Part shown: piece by piece, positions 1-7,744 of the stretch
Layout: the number at the start of each line of letters is the position of its first letter
Position numbering within the stretch: position 1 is the stretch's first letter
Source of the DNA: Streptomyces sp. NBC_01478
GTDB lineage: Bacteria; Actinomycetota; Actinomycetes; Streptomycetales; Streptomycetaceae
Assembly (NCBI RefSeq): GCF_036227225.1
Contig: NZ_CP109444.1
Location: forward strand, 4,383,501 to 4,447,500
Reading direction: 5' to 3'
Length of the DNA stretch: 64,000 bases
Position numbers and translations under genes: made by a program
The notes under the pieces: model-generated
The model's database searches: none
What the model saw: only the letters and a program-made list of their open reading frames with translations
What the model was told of the DNA's origin: nothing

Positions 1-258
1 CCGGTCGGGGGCGGCGGGGTGTGATGTCCGCCCGTGGGAGGCGGCGGAGTGTGATGCCCACCGGTCGGAGGGGGCGGGGTGTGATGTCCGCCCGTGGGAG
101 GCGGCGGAGTGTGATGCCCACCGGTCGGGGGCGGCGGGGTGTGATGTCCGCCCGTGGGAGGCGGCGGAGTGTGATGCCCACCGGTCGGAGGGGGCGGGGT
201 GTGGTGCCCACCCGGAGGAGGCGGCGGCGTGTGGTGGTGGCCGCCGGGAGGAGGCGGT
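1..258 (-). repeat. 30-bp tandem coding repeat (His/Pro decapeptide)
   Basis: The first 258 bases consist of roughly eight 30-bp units, with a near-perfect 60-bp super-period between 1 and 180. On the minus strand each unit encodes PPPPTGGHHT or a close variant. Near-identity of units suggests recent expansion by slippage or unequal recombination, so copy number may vary between strains. Confidence 0.9.
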
Positions 259-773
259 GGCGTCTCCTCGCAGTCCGGAGTGCCATGGCCCGAGTGGTCG
301 CCGGAGCCGTAACCCGAATCGCCGCCGGAGCCATAGCCGGAGTCGCCCCCGGAGCCGTAGCCCGAGTCGTCTCCGTAGCCATGCCCGGAGCCGTGACCGT
401 GGCCATACCCGTGGCCGTACCCATGGCCGTAGCCATAGCCCGAGTCGTCATCGGAGTCGTCGGAGTCGCCGTACGACGACGGCTCGGTCCACCGGTGGTG
501 GCCGGTGTGCTCGCTGTGCCGGTGGGCGTCCTTGCCGCCGGCGCACGAGTTGCCGAACGTCGGGTTGAGCCCGGACGCCACGTCGACGGAGTCGCCACAG
601 GCGTTGACCGGCGCGTCGACCGGGACCTCGAGGCTGTTGCCGGACAGGACGCCCGGCGAATCCTTGGCAGCGCCGCCGGTGTACGAGTCGGCCAGGGCGG
701 GGCTGCCGCACAGGGACAGAATGCTCGTCGCGGCGGCCGCCGCGACCATTCCCTTACCCAGGGTCTGTCGCAA
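1..773 (-). CDS. chpA: Long chaplin, N-terminal part (runs off left edge)
   Basis: Partial gene entering from the left edge; about 257 residues are visible with no stop. The start is read as TTG at 773, with an AGGAAG ribosome site about 9 bases upstream; no ATG or GTG fits better. A signal peptide ends near ALA-DS. It is followed by one chaplin domain (SPGVLSGN, two cysteines in NACGDS and GNSCAGG), then a Gly/Tyr/His/Asp-rich stretch and a decapeptide tail built from PPPPTGGHHT units. Chaplins are amyloid-forming surface proteins that let aerial hyphae emerge. Long chaplins usually have two domains and a sortase signal; any second domain would lie outside the window. The chpA name is inferred from its position beside a short chaplin and rodlins, and chpB or chpC type is possible. 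Confidence 0.85.
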   Translation of the reverse strand, partial: MRQTLGKGMVAAAAATSILSLCGSPALADSYTGGAAKDSPGVLSGNSLEVPVDAPVNACGDSVDVASGLNPTFGNSCAGGKDAHRHSEHTGHHRWTEPSSYGDSDDSDDDSGYGYGHGYGHGYGHGHGSGHGYGDDSGYGSGGDSGYGSGGDSGYGSGDHSGHGTPDCEETPPPPPGGHHHTPPPPPGGHHTPPPPTGGHHTPPPPTGGHHTPPPPTGGHHTPPPPTGGHHTPPPPTGGHHTPPPPTGGHHTPPPPT

Positions 774-800
774 TCTCGTTGTCTTCCTGCTTGAAGTGGG

Positions 801-834
801 AAAAGCCGGCCTTGGAAACCTGTCCAAGGCCGGC
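801..834 (-). terminator. Rho-independent terminator after short chaplin
   Basis: A perfect 12-bp stem (805-816 with 823-834) has a 6-base loop and is followed in the minus direction by four U residues. It lies between the short chaplin stop and the long chaplin start, so the two chaplins are probably separate transcripts. Confidence 0.8.
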
Positions 835-869
835 CATGACACAGCCGGAACGGCTGGTGCGTTACGTCG

Positions 870-1097
870 TCAGTCGTTGACGCACGTGTTGCCGAACGCC
901 GGGTTCAGCAGGCCGATCACGTCGATCGAGTTGCCGCACACGTTGACGGGGATGTGCACGGGAACCTGGACCACGTTGCCCGAGAGGACACCCGGCGAAC
1001 CGATGGCGGCACCCTCGGCGCCGGCGTCGGCGAAGGCCGGGGCGGCCATACCGAGAGCCATGATCGCACCAGCGACAACAGCAGCGCTCTTCTTCAT
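870..1097 (-). CDS. chpD: Short chaplin
   Basis: Encodes a 75-residue secreted hydrophobic protein. A signal peptide (MKKSAAVVAGAIM to AFA) precedes a single chaplin domain with SPGVLSGNVVQVPVH, a cysteine in VNVCGNS and a second in GNTCVND. The two cysteines place it with the disulphide-containing short chaplins rather than the Cys-free ChpE type. The start at 1097 is preferred over an in-frame ATG 24 bases upstream because the GGGAACG ribosome site and the signal peptide fit it. Short chaplins assemble into the amphipathic fibril layer on aerial hyphae and spores. Neighbouring genes are a long chaplin downstream and rodlins upstream, the classic surface-layer cluster. Its own terminator follows. 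Confidence 0.92.
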   Translation of the reverse strand: MKKSAAVVAGAIMALGMAAPAFADAGAEGAAIGSPGVLSGNVVQVPVHIPVNVCGNSIDVIGLLNPAFGNTCVND

Positions 1098-1386
1098 TGA
1101 CGTTCCCTTCTCTGCGGTCATGCCCTATGACGGCCGAAACCGAGCGAGCACAGCTTGTGCGGCTCGCACCATGACCTGCAGCCTGTAAAACGAGGGATAG
1201 ACACAGGAAGAAACTGAAGAACGCGTGTCACCTGACAATTCACTCGATCGTCCGCACCGAATTGACGGGATGGACGCAGCGACGAAGAAACGCTTCTCTT
1301 CAAGGGAAAACAGCTTTGTTCAGCGAAGCGGGCGACCCGCTCGGAAAATCCGGCGGGCCGCCCGGGTCACTCTCAGGCGTACGGTC
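1098..1386. other. Intergenic region, short chaplin promoter side
   Basis: No gene is supported in this 289-bp stretch. It must hold the promoter and leader of the short chaplin and the 3' end of the first rodlin transcript. It is noticeably more A/T-rich around 1180-1330 than the flanking genes. I see no convincing operator. Confidence 0.5.
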
Positions 1387-1803
1387 TCAGCTACCGATCG
1401 CGCCGTTGCCCGACAGCACCGGGATGTTGTCGGCGATGTGCGACAGCGGCTCGTCACCCTTGGCCTGGGTGGAGTTCTCGGCGCACTGCTGGTTCTGCGG
1501 GGCCGAGAGGACCGGCACGTCCTGGAGGACGGTGACCGGCACCAGTACGCCCACGATCGAGGCCGCGTTGACCTTGGCCGGCAGACCGACACAGAGCTTG
1601 TTCAGGTCACCCTGGGCGAGCCCGAGCTGGGGGCTCATGTCGCCGGTGGTCTTGGCGTTGCCATAGGCCTGCTCGGCACCGTTCCCGTTGACCGTGGTGA
1701 CGCCGTTGTCGTTGCCGATGGCCAGCGCCTGCGGGGCGGCCGTCGCCGAGACGCCGACGACGGAAGCCGCGACAGCCGTCGCAGCCATTGCCTTCTTGAG
1801 CAT
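1387..1803 (-). CDS. rdlA: Rodlin (first of three)
   Basis: Encodes a 138-residue secreted rodlin. The signal peptide [17 protein letters not shown] is followed by [14 protein letters not shown], a conserved CVGLPAK segment, QNQQC and the C-terminal [10 protein letters not shown] motif. The start at 1803 gives a proper signal peptide and has GGAAAGGACC upstream; an earlier in-frame start would add a non-signal extension. Rodlins organise chaplin fibrils into the rodlet layer of aerial hyphae and spores and are found almost only in Streptomyces. This copy diverges from the other two across a 202-bp intergenic region. Its sequence is more distinct ([19 protein letters not shown]) than the other pair. 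Confidence 0.92.
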   Translation of the reverse strand: MLKKAMAATAVAASVVGVSATAAPQALAIGNDNGVTTVNGNGAEQAYGNAKTTGDMSPQLGLAQGDLNKLCVGLPAKVNAASIVGVLVPVTVLQDVPVLSAPQNQQCAENSTQAKGDEPLSHIADNIPVLSGNGAIGS

Positions 1804-2005
1804 TTCTGCGGTCCTTTCCTGGCAGAGACACAATTCCTGCTCCCCCATCAACAGGGGTCGACCGGATTGGTTGCGTGTTGGCCGCACGGCTTCACCCGGT
1901 TGGATTCATCTGGGCCATTGGAGTGAATCGGAGCAACCATGCGGCCCGGCACCAGTTGTTCAGGTCGCTCCGGTGGACGGGGTTACTCCAGAAGGGACCA
2001 CGCAA

Positions 2006-2419
2006 GTGATCAAGAAGGTTATGGCTGCTGCGGCTGTCGCCGCTTCCGTCGTCGGAGCCTCGGCTGCCGTCGCCGCCCCGGCGATGGCGATCGGTAACGA
2101 CAATGGCGTCACCACGACGAACGGCAACGGCGCCGAGCAGGTCTACGGCAACCAGGCCACGTACGGCAACATGAGCCCGCAGATGGCGCTCATCCAGGGC
2201 TCGCTGAACAAGCCCTGCATCGGCCTGCCCGCCAAGGCGAACCTCGCCTCGCTGGTCGGCGTCGTGCCGGTCACCGTCGCGCAGGACGTGCCGATCCTCT
2301 CCGCGCCGCAGAACCAGCAGTGCACCGAGAACTCCACCCAGGCCAAGGGCGACGAGCCGCTGTCGCACATCCTGGACAACATCCCGGTCCTGTCGGGCAA
2401 CGGCGCCGCGGGTAGCTGA
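2006..2419 (+). CDS. rdlB: Rodlin (second of three)
   Basis: Encodes 137 residues starting at GTG 2006, with GAAGGGA 9-14 bases upstream. The signal peptide [17 protein letters not shown] ends near AMA, followed by the rodlin body [33 protein letters not shown] and a C-terminal [10 protein letters not shown]. It is read divergently from the first rodlin and in tandem with the third. A strong hairpin follows directly, so it is likely monocistronic. Role as for other rodlins: formation of the paired-rod ultrastructure on aerial hyphae. Which copy corresponds to RdlA or RdlB of S. coelicolor cannot be settled from this sequence. Confidence 0.92.
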   Translation: MIKKVMAAAAVAASVVGASAAVAAPAMAIGNDNGVTTTNGNGAEQVYGNQATYGNMSPQMALIQGSLNKPCIGLPAKANLASLVGVVPVTVAQDVPILSAPQNQQCTENSTQAKGDEPLSHILDNIPVLSGNGAAGS

Positions 2420-2435
2420 CCCCCAGACGCACACG

Positions 2436-2463
2436 ACGGGCCGCCGTCTTCTCGGCGGCCCGT
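2436..2463 (+). terminator. Hairpin after second rodlin
   Basis: An 11-bp perfect stem (2436-2446 with 2453-2463) encloses a 6-base loop just downstream of the rodlin stop. There is no U-run, which is common in high-GC actinomycetes. Confidence 0.7.
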
Positions 2464-2637
2464 CGGCCTGTCCTCTGCGCCCGACGCGTTCCGCGTGCCG
2501 ACCGATCCGGTGGCGATGGCGCAGGTGAACCGACTTATTGCTCCATACGGGGCAAAGGCCGCAACCAAACCAGTCATCACCCAGTTGATCATCGCGCGGC
2601 TCCGCAACGGGAGTCCGTCCTCCGAAAGGGATTGAAC

Positions 2638-3048
2638 ATGAAGAAGCTGTGGGCGACCGCGGCTGTTGCCGCCTCTCTCGCCGGTGCCACGGCCGCTGTC
2701 GCCACCCCGGCGATGGCGATCGGCAACGACGACGGCGTCACCACCACGCAGGGCAACGGCGCCGTGCAGAAGTACGGCAACCAGGAGACCAAGGGCGACA
2801 TGAGCCCCCAGCTCTCCCTCGTCCAGGGCACCCTGAACAAGCCCTGTGTCGGCCTGCCGGTCAAGGCGAACCTCGCCTCGATCGTCGGCGTCGTGCCGGT
2901 CACCGTTCTGCAGGACGTGCCGATCCTCTCGGCCCCGCAGAACCAGCAGTGCACCGAGAACTCCACCCAGGCCAAGGGCGACGAGCCGCTGTCGCACATC
3001 CTGGACAACATCCCGGTCCTGTCGGGCAACGGCGCCGCGAACAGCTGA
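2638..3048 (+). CDS. Rodlin (third of three)
   Basis: Encodes 136 residues. ATG at 2638 is preferred over a TTG two codons upstream because AAAGGG sits 8 bases before it. The signal peptide MKKLWATAAVAASLAG is followed by the rodlin body IGNDDGVTTTQGNG, CVGLPVKANLAS, QNQQC and [10 protein letters not shown]. From about residue 75 onward it is almost identical to the second rodlin, so the two are probably a recent tandem duplication. S. coelicolor is known for two rodlins, so this is an extra copy. A perfect 15-bp hairpin follows and separates it from the converging acyl-CoA ligase. Confidence 0.92.
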   Translation: MKKLWATAAVAASLAGATAAVATPAMAIGNDDGVTTTQGNGAVQKYGNQETKGDMSPQLSLVQGTLNKPCVGLPVKANLASIVGVVPVTVLQDVPILSAPQNQQCTENSTQAKGDEPLSHILDNIPVLSGNGAANS

Positions 3049-3064
3049 CCCCATCAGCACCACG

Positions 3065-3099
3065 AGAGCGGGCCGCCGAGCACATCGGCGGCCCGCTCT
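3065..3099. terminator. Bidirectional terminator between rodlin and acyl-CoA ligase
   Basis: A perfect 15-bp stem (3065-3079 with 3085-3099) with a 5-base loop lies between the convergent third rodlin and the acyl-CoA ligase gene. The symmetrical stem can serve both directions. Confidence 0.8.
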
Positions 3100-3122
3100 T
3101 GCATGTCGTACCACTGCTTCAG

Positions 3123-5048
3123 CTACGACCGCTTCGCGTACAGCGCCTCGATGTCGTCCGCGTAGGCCGCCGTCACCACGTGCCGTTTGAGTTTCAGGGA
3201 CGGGGTGAGCAGGCCGTTGTCCTCGGTGAACTCGCCCTCGACCAGGGCGAAGGCGCGGATCGACTCGGCGCGGGAGACGGCCTGGTTGGCGTGGTCGACG
3301 GCCTTCTGGACGTCGGCGCGCAGGCGTGGGTCCTCGACGAGGTCGGCGAGCGGGGTGTCCGCGGGGAGGCCGCGGACCGACAGCCAGTGGGCGAGGGCCT
3401 CGGGGTCGAGGGTGATCAGGGCGGCGACGAAGGGGCGGTTGTCGCCGACGACCAGACACTGGCCGACCGGGGCGCGGCTGCGCAGGCGGTCCTCCAGGAC
3501 GGCCGGGGAGACGTTCTTGCCGCCGTTGGTGACGAGGATGTCCTTCTTGCGGCCGGTGATGGTGAGATAGCCGTCCTCGTCGAGGGCGCCCAGGTCGCCG
3601 GTCGCGAACCAGTCGTCCTTCAGTACGGCGTCGGTGGCCGCCGGGTTGTTCCAGTACGCGCCGAAGACCACCCCGCCCTTGATGAGCACCTCGCCGTCGT
3701 CGGCGATGCGGATCGTGGTGCCGGGGACCGGGAGGCCGACCGTGCCGGGGCGGGGCCGCAGGGGCGGTACGACGGTGGCGGCGGCCGTCGTCTCGGTCAG
3801 GCCGTAGCCCTCGTAGACGATGATTCCGGCCGCCGCGAAGAAGAGGTTGAGGTCGCGGTCGAGCGGGGAGCCGCCGCTGATGGCGTACCGCAGCCGGCCG
3901 CCGAGTTCCTTGCGGATACGGCGGTACACCAGCAGGTCGTAGAGGGCCCACGCGGCGTAGAGGCCGGGGCCGGGGCCCTTGCCGGTGCCCAGGAACTTGT
4001 TCAGGTACGCCTCGCCGAAGCGGACCGCGATGCGGTCGGCGCGGTCGAAGGAGGCGGCGCGGCCCATCTTCTCGGCGGTCGCGCGGCCGGCGTCATGGAT
4101 CTTCTCGAAGAGGTACGGCACGCCGACCAGGAACGTGGGCCTGAACTCCCGTAGCGCCGGGCGGAGTTCGTCGGGCTTGATGCTCGGGCAGTGGCCGACC
4201 TCGATGCGGGCCATCAGGCAGGCGATCTGGAGGGTGCGGCCCATGATGTGCGCGAGCGGGAGGAAGAGCAGCGTCGAGGCGACCTGGCCGGTGACCTCCG
4301 TGAAGAGGGGGTGCAGCAGCTCGACCATGTTGGCGGCCTCGGCGTGCAGGTTGGCGTGGGTGAGGACGCAGCCCTTGGGGCGGCCGGTGGTGCCGGAGGT
4401 GTAGCAGACCGTCGCGATCGTGTCGGGGGTGAGGGAGGCGCGGCGCTTGGTGATCTCGTCGTCGGGCAACTCCCGGCCCAAGGCTGTGAGTTCGTCGACG
4501 GCCCCCGCGTCCAACTGCCAGACGCGCGGGAGTTGGGGGTGGCGGGCCGTGCCGGTGGTGACCGTGTCGGTGTGCTCGGTGGTCTCCGTGACGACGAAGC
4601 GGGTGCCCGAGTCCCTGACGATCCACTCCACTTGGTCCGCCGACGAGGTGGCGTAGATCGGCACCGTCTGGCCACCGGCCGCCCAGATCGCGAAGTCGAG
4701 GACCGTCCACTCGTAGCGGGTACGGGACATGACCGCGACCCGGCCGCCCGGTTCGAGGCCGGCGGCCACCAACCCCTTTGCCACCGCGGTGACTTCACCG
4801 GCGAAGGCCGCCGCCGTCACGGGGTGCCAGGTGCCGTGCTGTTCGCGGCGGAGGACCACCGTGTCGGGGGCCTCCGCCGCATTGGTGAACGGGAGGTCTG
4901 CGGTGCTGCCGGTCGTCGGGCGCGGGGCGAGCGGCAGCGTGCCCGCCTCCCGTACGACGCCCCGCTCGTCGCGGGTGATGTCGACCCGGGTGCGGGCCGC
5001 CAGGTCGGTGCGTTGCCGCGCCCGCTTCAAGTCCTTGCGTACGCCCAT
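3123..5048 (-). CDS. fadD: Long-chain fatty-acid-CoA ligase (AMP-forming)
   Basis: Encodes 641 residues of the ANL adenylate-forming superfamily, which activates fatty acids with ATP and CoA for degradation or lipid synthesis. Visible motifs are the phosphate loop YTSGTTGRPKG, the aromatic/acid motif YGLTETT, the ATP-binding GDLG segment, the hinge TGRKKDI and the C-terminal TNGGKNVSP lysine region. The long insert after VLTHANLHAEAANM and the LPLAHIMGR segment are typical of long-chain acyl-CoA synthetases. ATG at 5048 has GGGAG 8 bases upstream; an in-frame ATG 45 bases earlier lacks one. The gene stands alone, converging on the rodlins. Chain-length preference cannot be read from sequence. 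Confidence 0.9.
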   Translation of the reverse strand: MGVRKDLKRARQRTDLAARTRVDITRDERGVVREAGTLPLAPRPTTGSTADLPFTNAAEAPDTVVLRREQHGTWHPVTAAAFAGEVTAVAKGLVAAGLEPGGRVAVMSRTRYEWTVLDFAIWAAGGQTVPIYATSSADQVEWIVRDSGTRFVVTETTEHTDTVTTGTARHPQLPRVWQLDAGAVDELTALGRELPDDEITKRRASLTPDTIATVCYTSGTTGRPKGCVLTHANLHAEAANMVELLHPLFTEVTGQVASTLLFLPLAHIMGRTLQIACLMARIEVGHCPSIKPDELRPALREFRPTFLVGVPYLFEKIHDAGRATAEKMGRAASFDRADRIAVRFGEAYLNKFLGTGKGPGPGLYAAWALYDLLVYRRIRKELGGRLRYAISGGSPLDRDLNLFFAAAGIIVYEGYGLTETTAAATVVPPLRPRPGTVGLPVPGTTIRIADDGEVLIKGGVVFGAYWNNPAATDAVLKDDWFATGDLGALDEDGYLTITGRKKDILVTNGGKNVSPAVLEDRLRSRAPVGQCLVVGDNRPFVAALITLDPEALAHWLSVRGLPADTPLADLVEDPRLRADVQKAVDHANQAVSRAESIRAFALVEGEFTEDNGLLTPSLKLKRHVVTAAYADDIEALYAKRS

Positions 5049-5155
5049 GTCGGCTGCTCCCGGTCGACGGTGAGACGGTGACTGGGGCGCCAACTTACTC
5101 GCAAGTAGGGGAAGGTCAATGGGGCCGGTGGGATCGGGTCCGGGTTCGGTCGGGT

Positions 5156-6733
5156 TCAGTCCGCCCGGGCCGCCTCGTCGATCGCCTCGGCGAGTTGCCG
5201 TACGTCCTTGTCCTCAGTCTTCTTCGCCAACGCGTGGGCCCGGGTGGCGAGTTCGGTGAGGCCGGGGTTGCCCGGCAGGTCGCCGGAGCGGAGGGAGTCG
5301 GCGAAGTAGGCGGCCACGGCGGTGACTTGGAAGCGGTCGGACGCGTCGGTCAGGGAGTCGTGCAGGGCGTCGGTCTCCAGTTGGCCCGATTCCTCGTGCG
5401 GGGCGCGGGAGTCGGGGTCTAGCCAGCGGACGCTCGCCGTGGCGAGGTGGCCGTCGGCGCCGGGCCTGGTGCGGACGGCGTAGAGGGCGGTCACGGTGTG
5501 GCCGGGGCCGATCTCGCCGCCGTCGACGTTGTCGTCGCGGAAGTCGTCGTCGGCGACCTTGCGGTCCTCGTAGCCGATGAGGTGGAACTGGGCGACCGTC
5601 TCGGGGTCGAAGGCGACCTGGGCCTTGGCGTCGCGGGCGGTGAGGTCGATGTTCTGCGGGAGTTGGTCGACGAAGACCTTGCGGGCGTCGGCGTCGTCCG
5701 AGACGTACGCGGTGTGGCCGTCGCCCTTGTCGGCGAGTTTCTCCATCAGGGCGTCGCCGTAGTCGCTGCCGACGCCGACGCCGAAGAGGGTGATGCCGTG
5801 GTCGCGGCGTTCGTCCGCGACGCGCTCCAGGATCGAGTCGGCGCTGGTGTCACCGGTGTTGGCGAGGCCGTCGGAGATGAGGACGACCCTGTTGGTGGCG
5901 CCCTTGCGCAGGCCCTCGGTGGCGGTGGCGTAGCCGGTCTCGACGCCGGCGCCGAGGTTGGTCGAGGACTGGGTCTCCAACTCGTCGATGGCGTCGTGGA
6001 CTTTGCCGCGGTGGCCGTCGAGGCGGGTCATCGGGAGGACGGTCTCGGCCTCGTCGCTGAAGGTGACCAGGGCGACCGAGTCGTCGTCGCGCAGTCGGTC
6101 GGTCATCTCGTCGAGGGACTTCTTGGCGAGGTCCAGGCGGCCCGTCTCGGCCATGGAACCGGAGACGTCGATGACGAACGTGAGGGCGGCGGGCGGGCGT
6201 TCCGCGTTGTCGTCGGCGGTGCGGGTGGCGAGGCCGACGCGGACGAGGGACCAGTTGGACTTGTCGGTGCGGGCGCCGTCGACGGTGACGGTGAAGCCGT
6301 TGCCGTCGGGGCGTTCGTAGTCCTGCCGGAAGCTGTTGACGAACTCCTCGGGGCGGATCGTCGACGGGTCGGGGCGCCCGCCGTCGGCGAGGACGCGGCG
6401 GGCGTAGCCGTAGGAGGCGGTGTCGACGTCGAGGGCGAAGGTGGAGAGGTAGTCGGGGGACGGGGCGATCTTGTCGGCGGGGGTGCCGGTCTGCTCGCCG
6501 TCCTGTTCGCTGCTGTTGTCACCGCCGGAGGTGGTGGCGGGGGCGGGGGCCGGGAAGCCGGTGTGGTTCGACGCGTCCGAGGTGTTGGAGCTGCTGCCGT
6601 CGCCCGCGCCGCAGGCGGTGAGGAGCAGTCCGCTCGCGGCGGTGAGGGCGAGGAGGGTGGCGCGCAGTCGCCGGGGGCGGTGGTGCGCGCACTCCTGCCT
6701 CGGTCGTGTTCGGTCGGTCTGGTGGGTCTTCAT
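5156..6733 (-). CDS. VWA-domain lipoprotein
   Basis: Encodes 525 residues. The signal sequence ends in a lipobox LLLTAC with Cys41 as the lipidated residue, so the protein is anchored outside the membrane. After a low-complexity linker (about 45-90) comes a YfbK-type N-terminal von Willebrand region, then a VWA domain whose metal-binding MIDAS motif is DVSGS at 189-193. The C-terminal part resembles the DUF3520 domain of this family. VWA domains bind protein ligands through a divalent metal. The natural partner is unknown. The gene is followed on the same strand by the acyl-CoA ligase but spaced by about 100 bp, so co-transcription is uncertain. Confidence 0.88.
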   Translation of the reverse strand: MKTHQTDRTRPRQECAHHRPRRLRATLLALTAASGLLLTACGAGDGSSSNTSDASNHTGFPAPAPATTSGGDNSSEQDGEQTGTPADKIAPSPDYLSTFALDVDTASYGYARRVLADGGRPDPSTIRPEEFVNSFRQDYERPDGNGFTVTVDGARTDKSNWSLVRVGLATRTADDNAERPPAALTFVIDVSGSMAETGRLDLAKKSLDEMTDRLRDDDSVALVTFSDEAETVLPMTRLDGHRGKVHDAIDELETQSSTNLGAGVETGYATATEGLRKGATNRVVLISDGLANTGDTSADSILERVADERRDHGITLFGVGVGSDYGDALMEKLADKGDGHTAYVSDDADARKVFVDQLPQNIDLTARDAKAQVAFDPETVAQFHLIGYEDRKVADDDFRDDNVDGGEIGPGHTVTALYAVRTRPGADGHLATASVRWLDPDSRAPHEESGQLETDALHDSLTDASDRFQVTAVAAYFADSLRSGDLPGNPGLTELATRAHALAKKTEDKDVRQLAEAIDEAARAD

Positions 6734-6880
6734 CTCCCGTGCCCCCTTGGTCCGTTGACGTCGCCTTCTGCGACTGTGACGGCGTAGGGGGCCGGAATGT
6801 GCGCTACGGGGAGTTGCGGAAGCGTCTCGAAGGGGTCGCGATCATGGCCCGTCGAGACCGGTGGGAGATCCTCCGGTGAC

Positions 6881-7744
6881 CTAGGACACGATGTCCTTGC
6901 GGGCGAAACCCCGGAAGGCCAGGGCGAACAGCACGATGGCGTACGTAACGGAGACCGCCGTGCCCTGGATCATGCCGGACCACTCCGGATGGGGCTGTAC
7001 GGCGTCCGCCCAGGCGAACTGCCAGTGCGCGGGCAGGAAGTCGCGCCAGTGGCCGAGGGCCGTGACGGCGTCCAGGACGTTGCCGACGATGGTCAGGCCG
7101 ACCGCGCCGCCGACCGCGCCGAGAGGGGCGTCGGTCTTCGTCGAGAGCCAGAACGCGAGCCCTGCGGTGACCAGTTGGGACACGAAGATGTACGCCACGA
7201 CGACCAGCAGGCGTCCGGCGGCCGTGCCCGCGCCGACCGCGCCGCCGGTGGGCAGCTCCAGTGGGCCCCAGCCGTAGGCGGCGGTGCCGACGGCCACGGC
7301 GACGAGCGGGAGCAGGATCATCGCGGCGAGGCTGAGGCTCAGGCCGACGACCAGCTTGGACCACAGGAGGCGGGCTCTTGGCACGGGTGCCGCGAGCAGA
7401 TAGCGCAGGGAGGACCAACTGGCCTCCGAGGCGACCGTGTCCCCGCAGAACAGGGCGACCGGGACGACCAGCAGGAAGCCCGCCGACACGAACAGGTTCA
7501 CCGCGGCGAAGTTGGCGCCGGACGAGGTGGCCGTGTCCATCAGCGTCACCTGGGAGTTGCGGCCGCCCGGGGTGCCGCCGATCGCGAAGGCAGCCACCAG
7601 CACGAAGGGCAGCGCGGCGAGGATGCCGCCCATGACCAGCGTGCGGCGCCGCTTCAACTGCCGGACCAGCTCGACCCGCAGGGGCAGGGTGCGGCCCGCC
7701 CGGTAGCCGGAGGCCACCTCGACGGGCTCGGCGAGCGTGCTCAT
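6881..7744 (-). CDS. ABC transporter permease, ABC-2 type
   Basis: Encodes 287 residues with about six hydrophobic segments and no ATPase motif. The internal SWSSLRYLLAAPVPRARLLWSK stretch and the final FARKDIV are typical of ABC-2 permeases that partner CcmA-like ATPases. The ATG at 7744 overlaps the stop of the upstream hydrolase-ATPase gene in an ATGA arrangement, so the two proteins are translationally coupled and surely form one transporter. Substrate is unknown. ABC-2 systems with one permease usually export lipids, polysaccharides, peptides or drugs. Confidence 0.88.
   Translation of the reverse strand: MSTLAEPVEVASGYRAGRTLPLRVELVRQLKRRRTLVMGGILAALPFVLVAAFAIGGTPGGRNSQVTLMDTATSSGANFAAVNLFVSAGFLLVVPVALFCGDTVASEASWSSLRYLLAAPVPRARLLWSKLVVGLSLSLAAMILLPLVAVAVGTAAYGWGPLELPTGGAVGAGTAAGRLLVVVAYIFVSQLVTAGLAFWLSTKTDAPLGAVGGAVGLTIVGNVLDAVTALGHWRDFLPAHWQFAWADAVQPHPEWSGMIQGTAVSVTYAIVLFALAFRGFARKDIVS

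Noticed and set aside
2143..3951. Long minus-strand open frame across the rodlins and acyl-CoA ligase
   Set aside because: It is antisense or out of frame to clear genes and reads as Arg/Pro-rich sequence without domains, which is typical of shadow frames in very GC-rich DNA.
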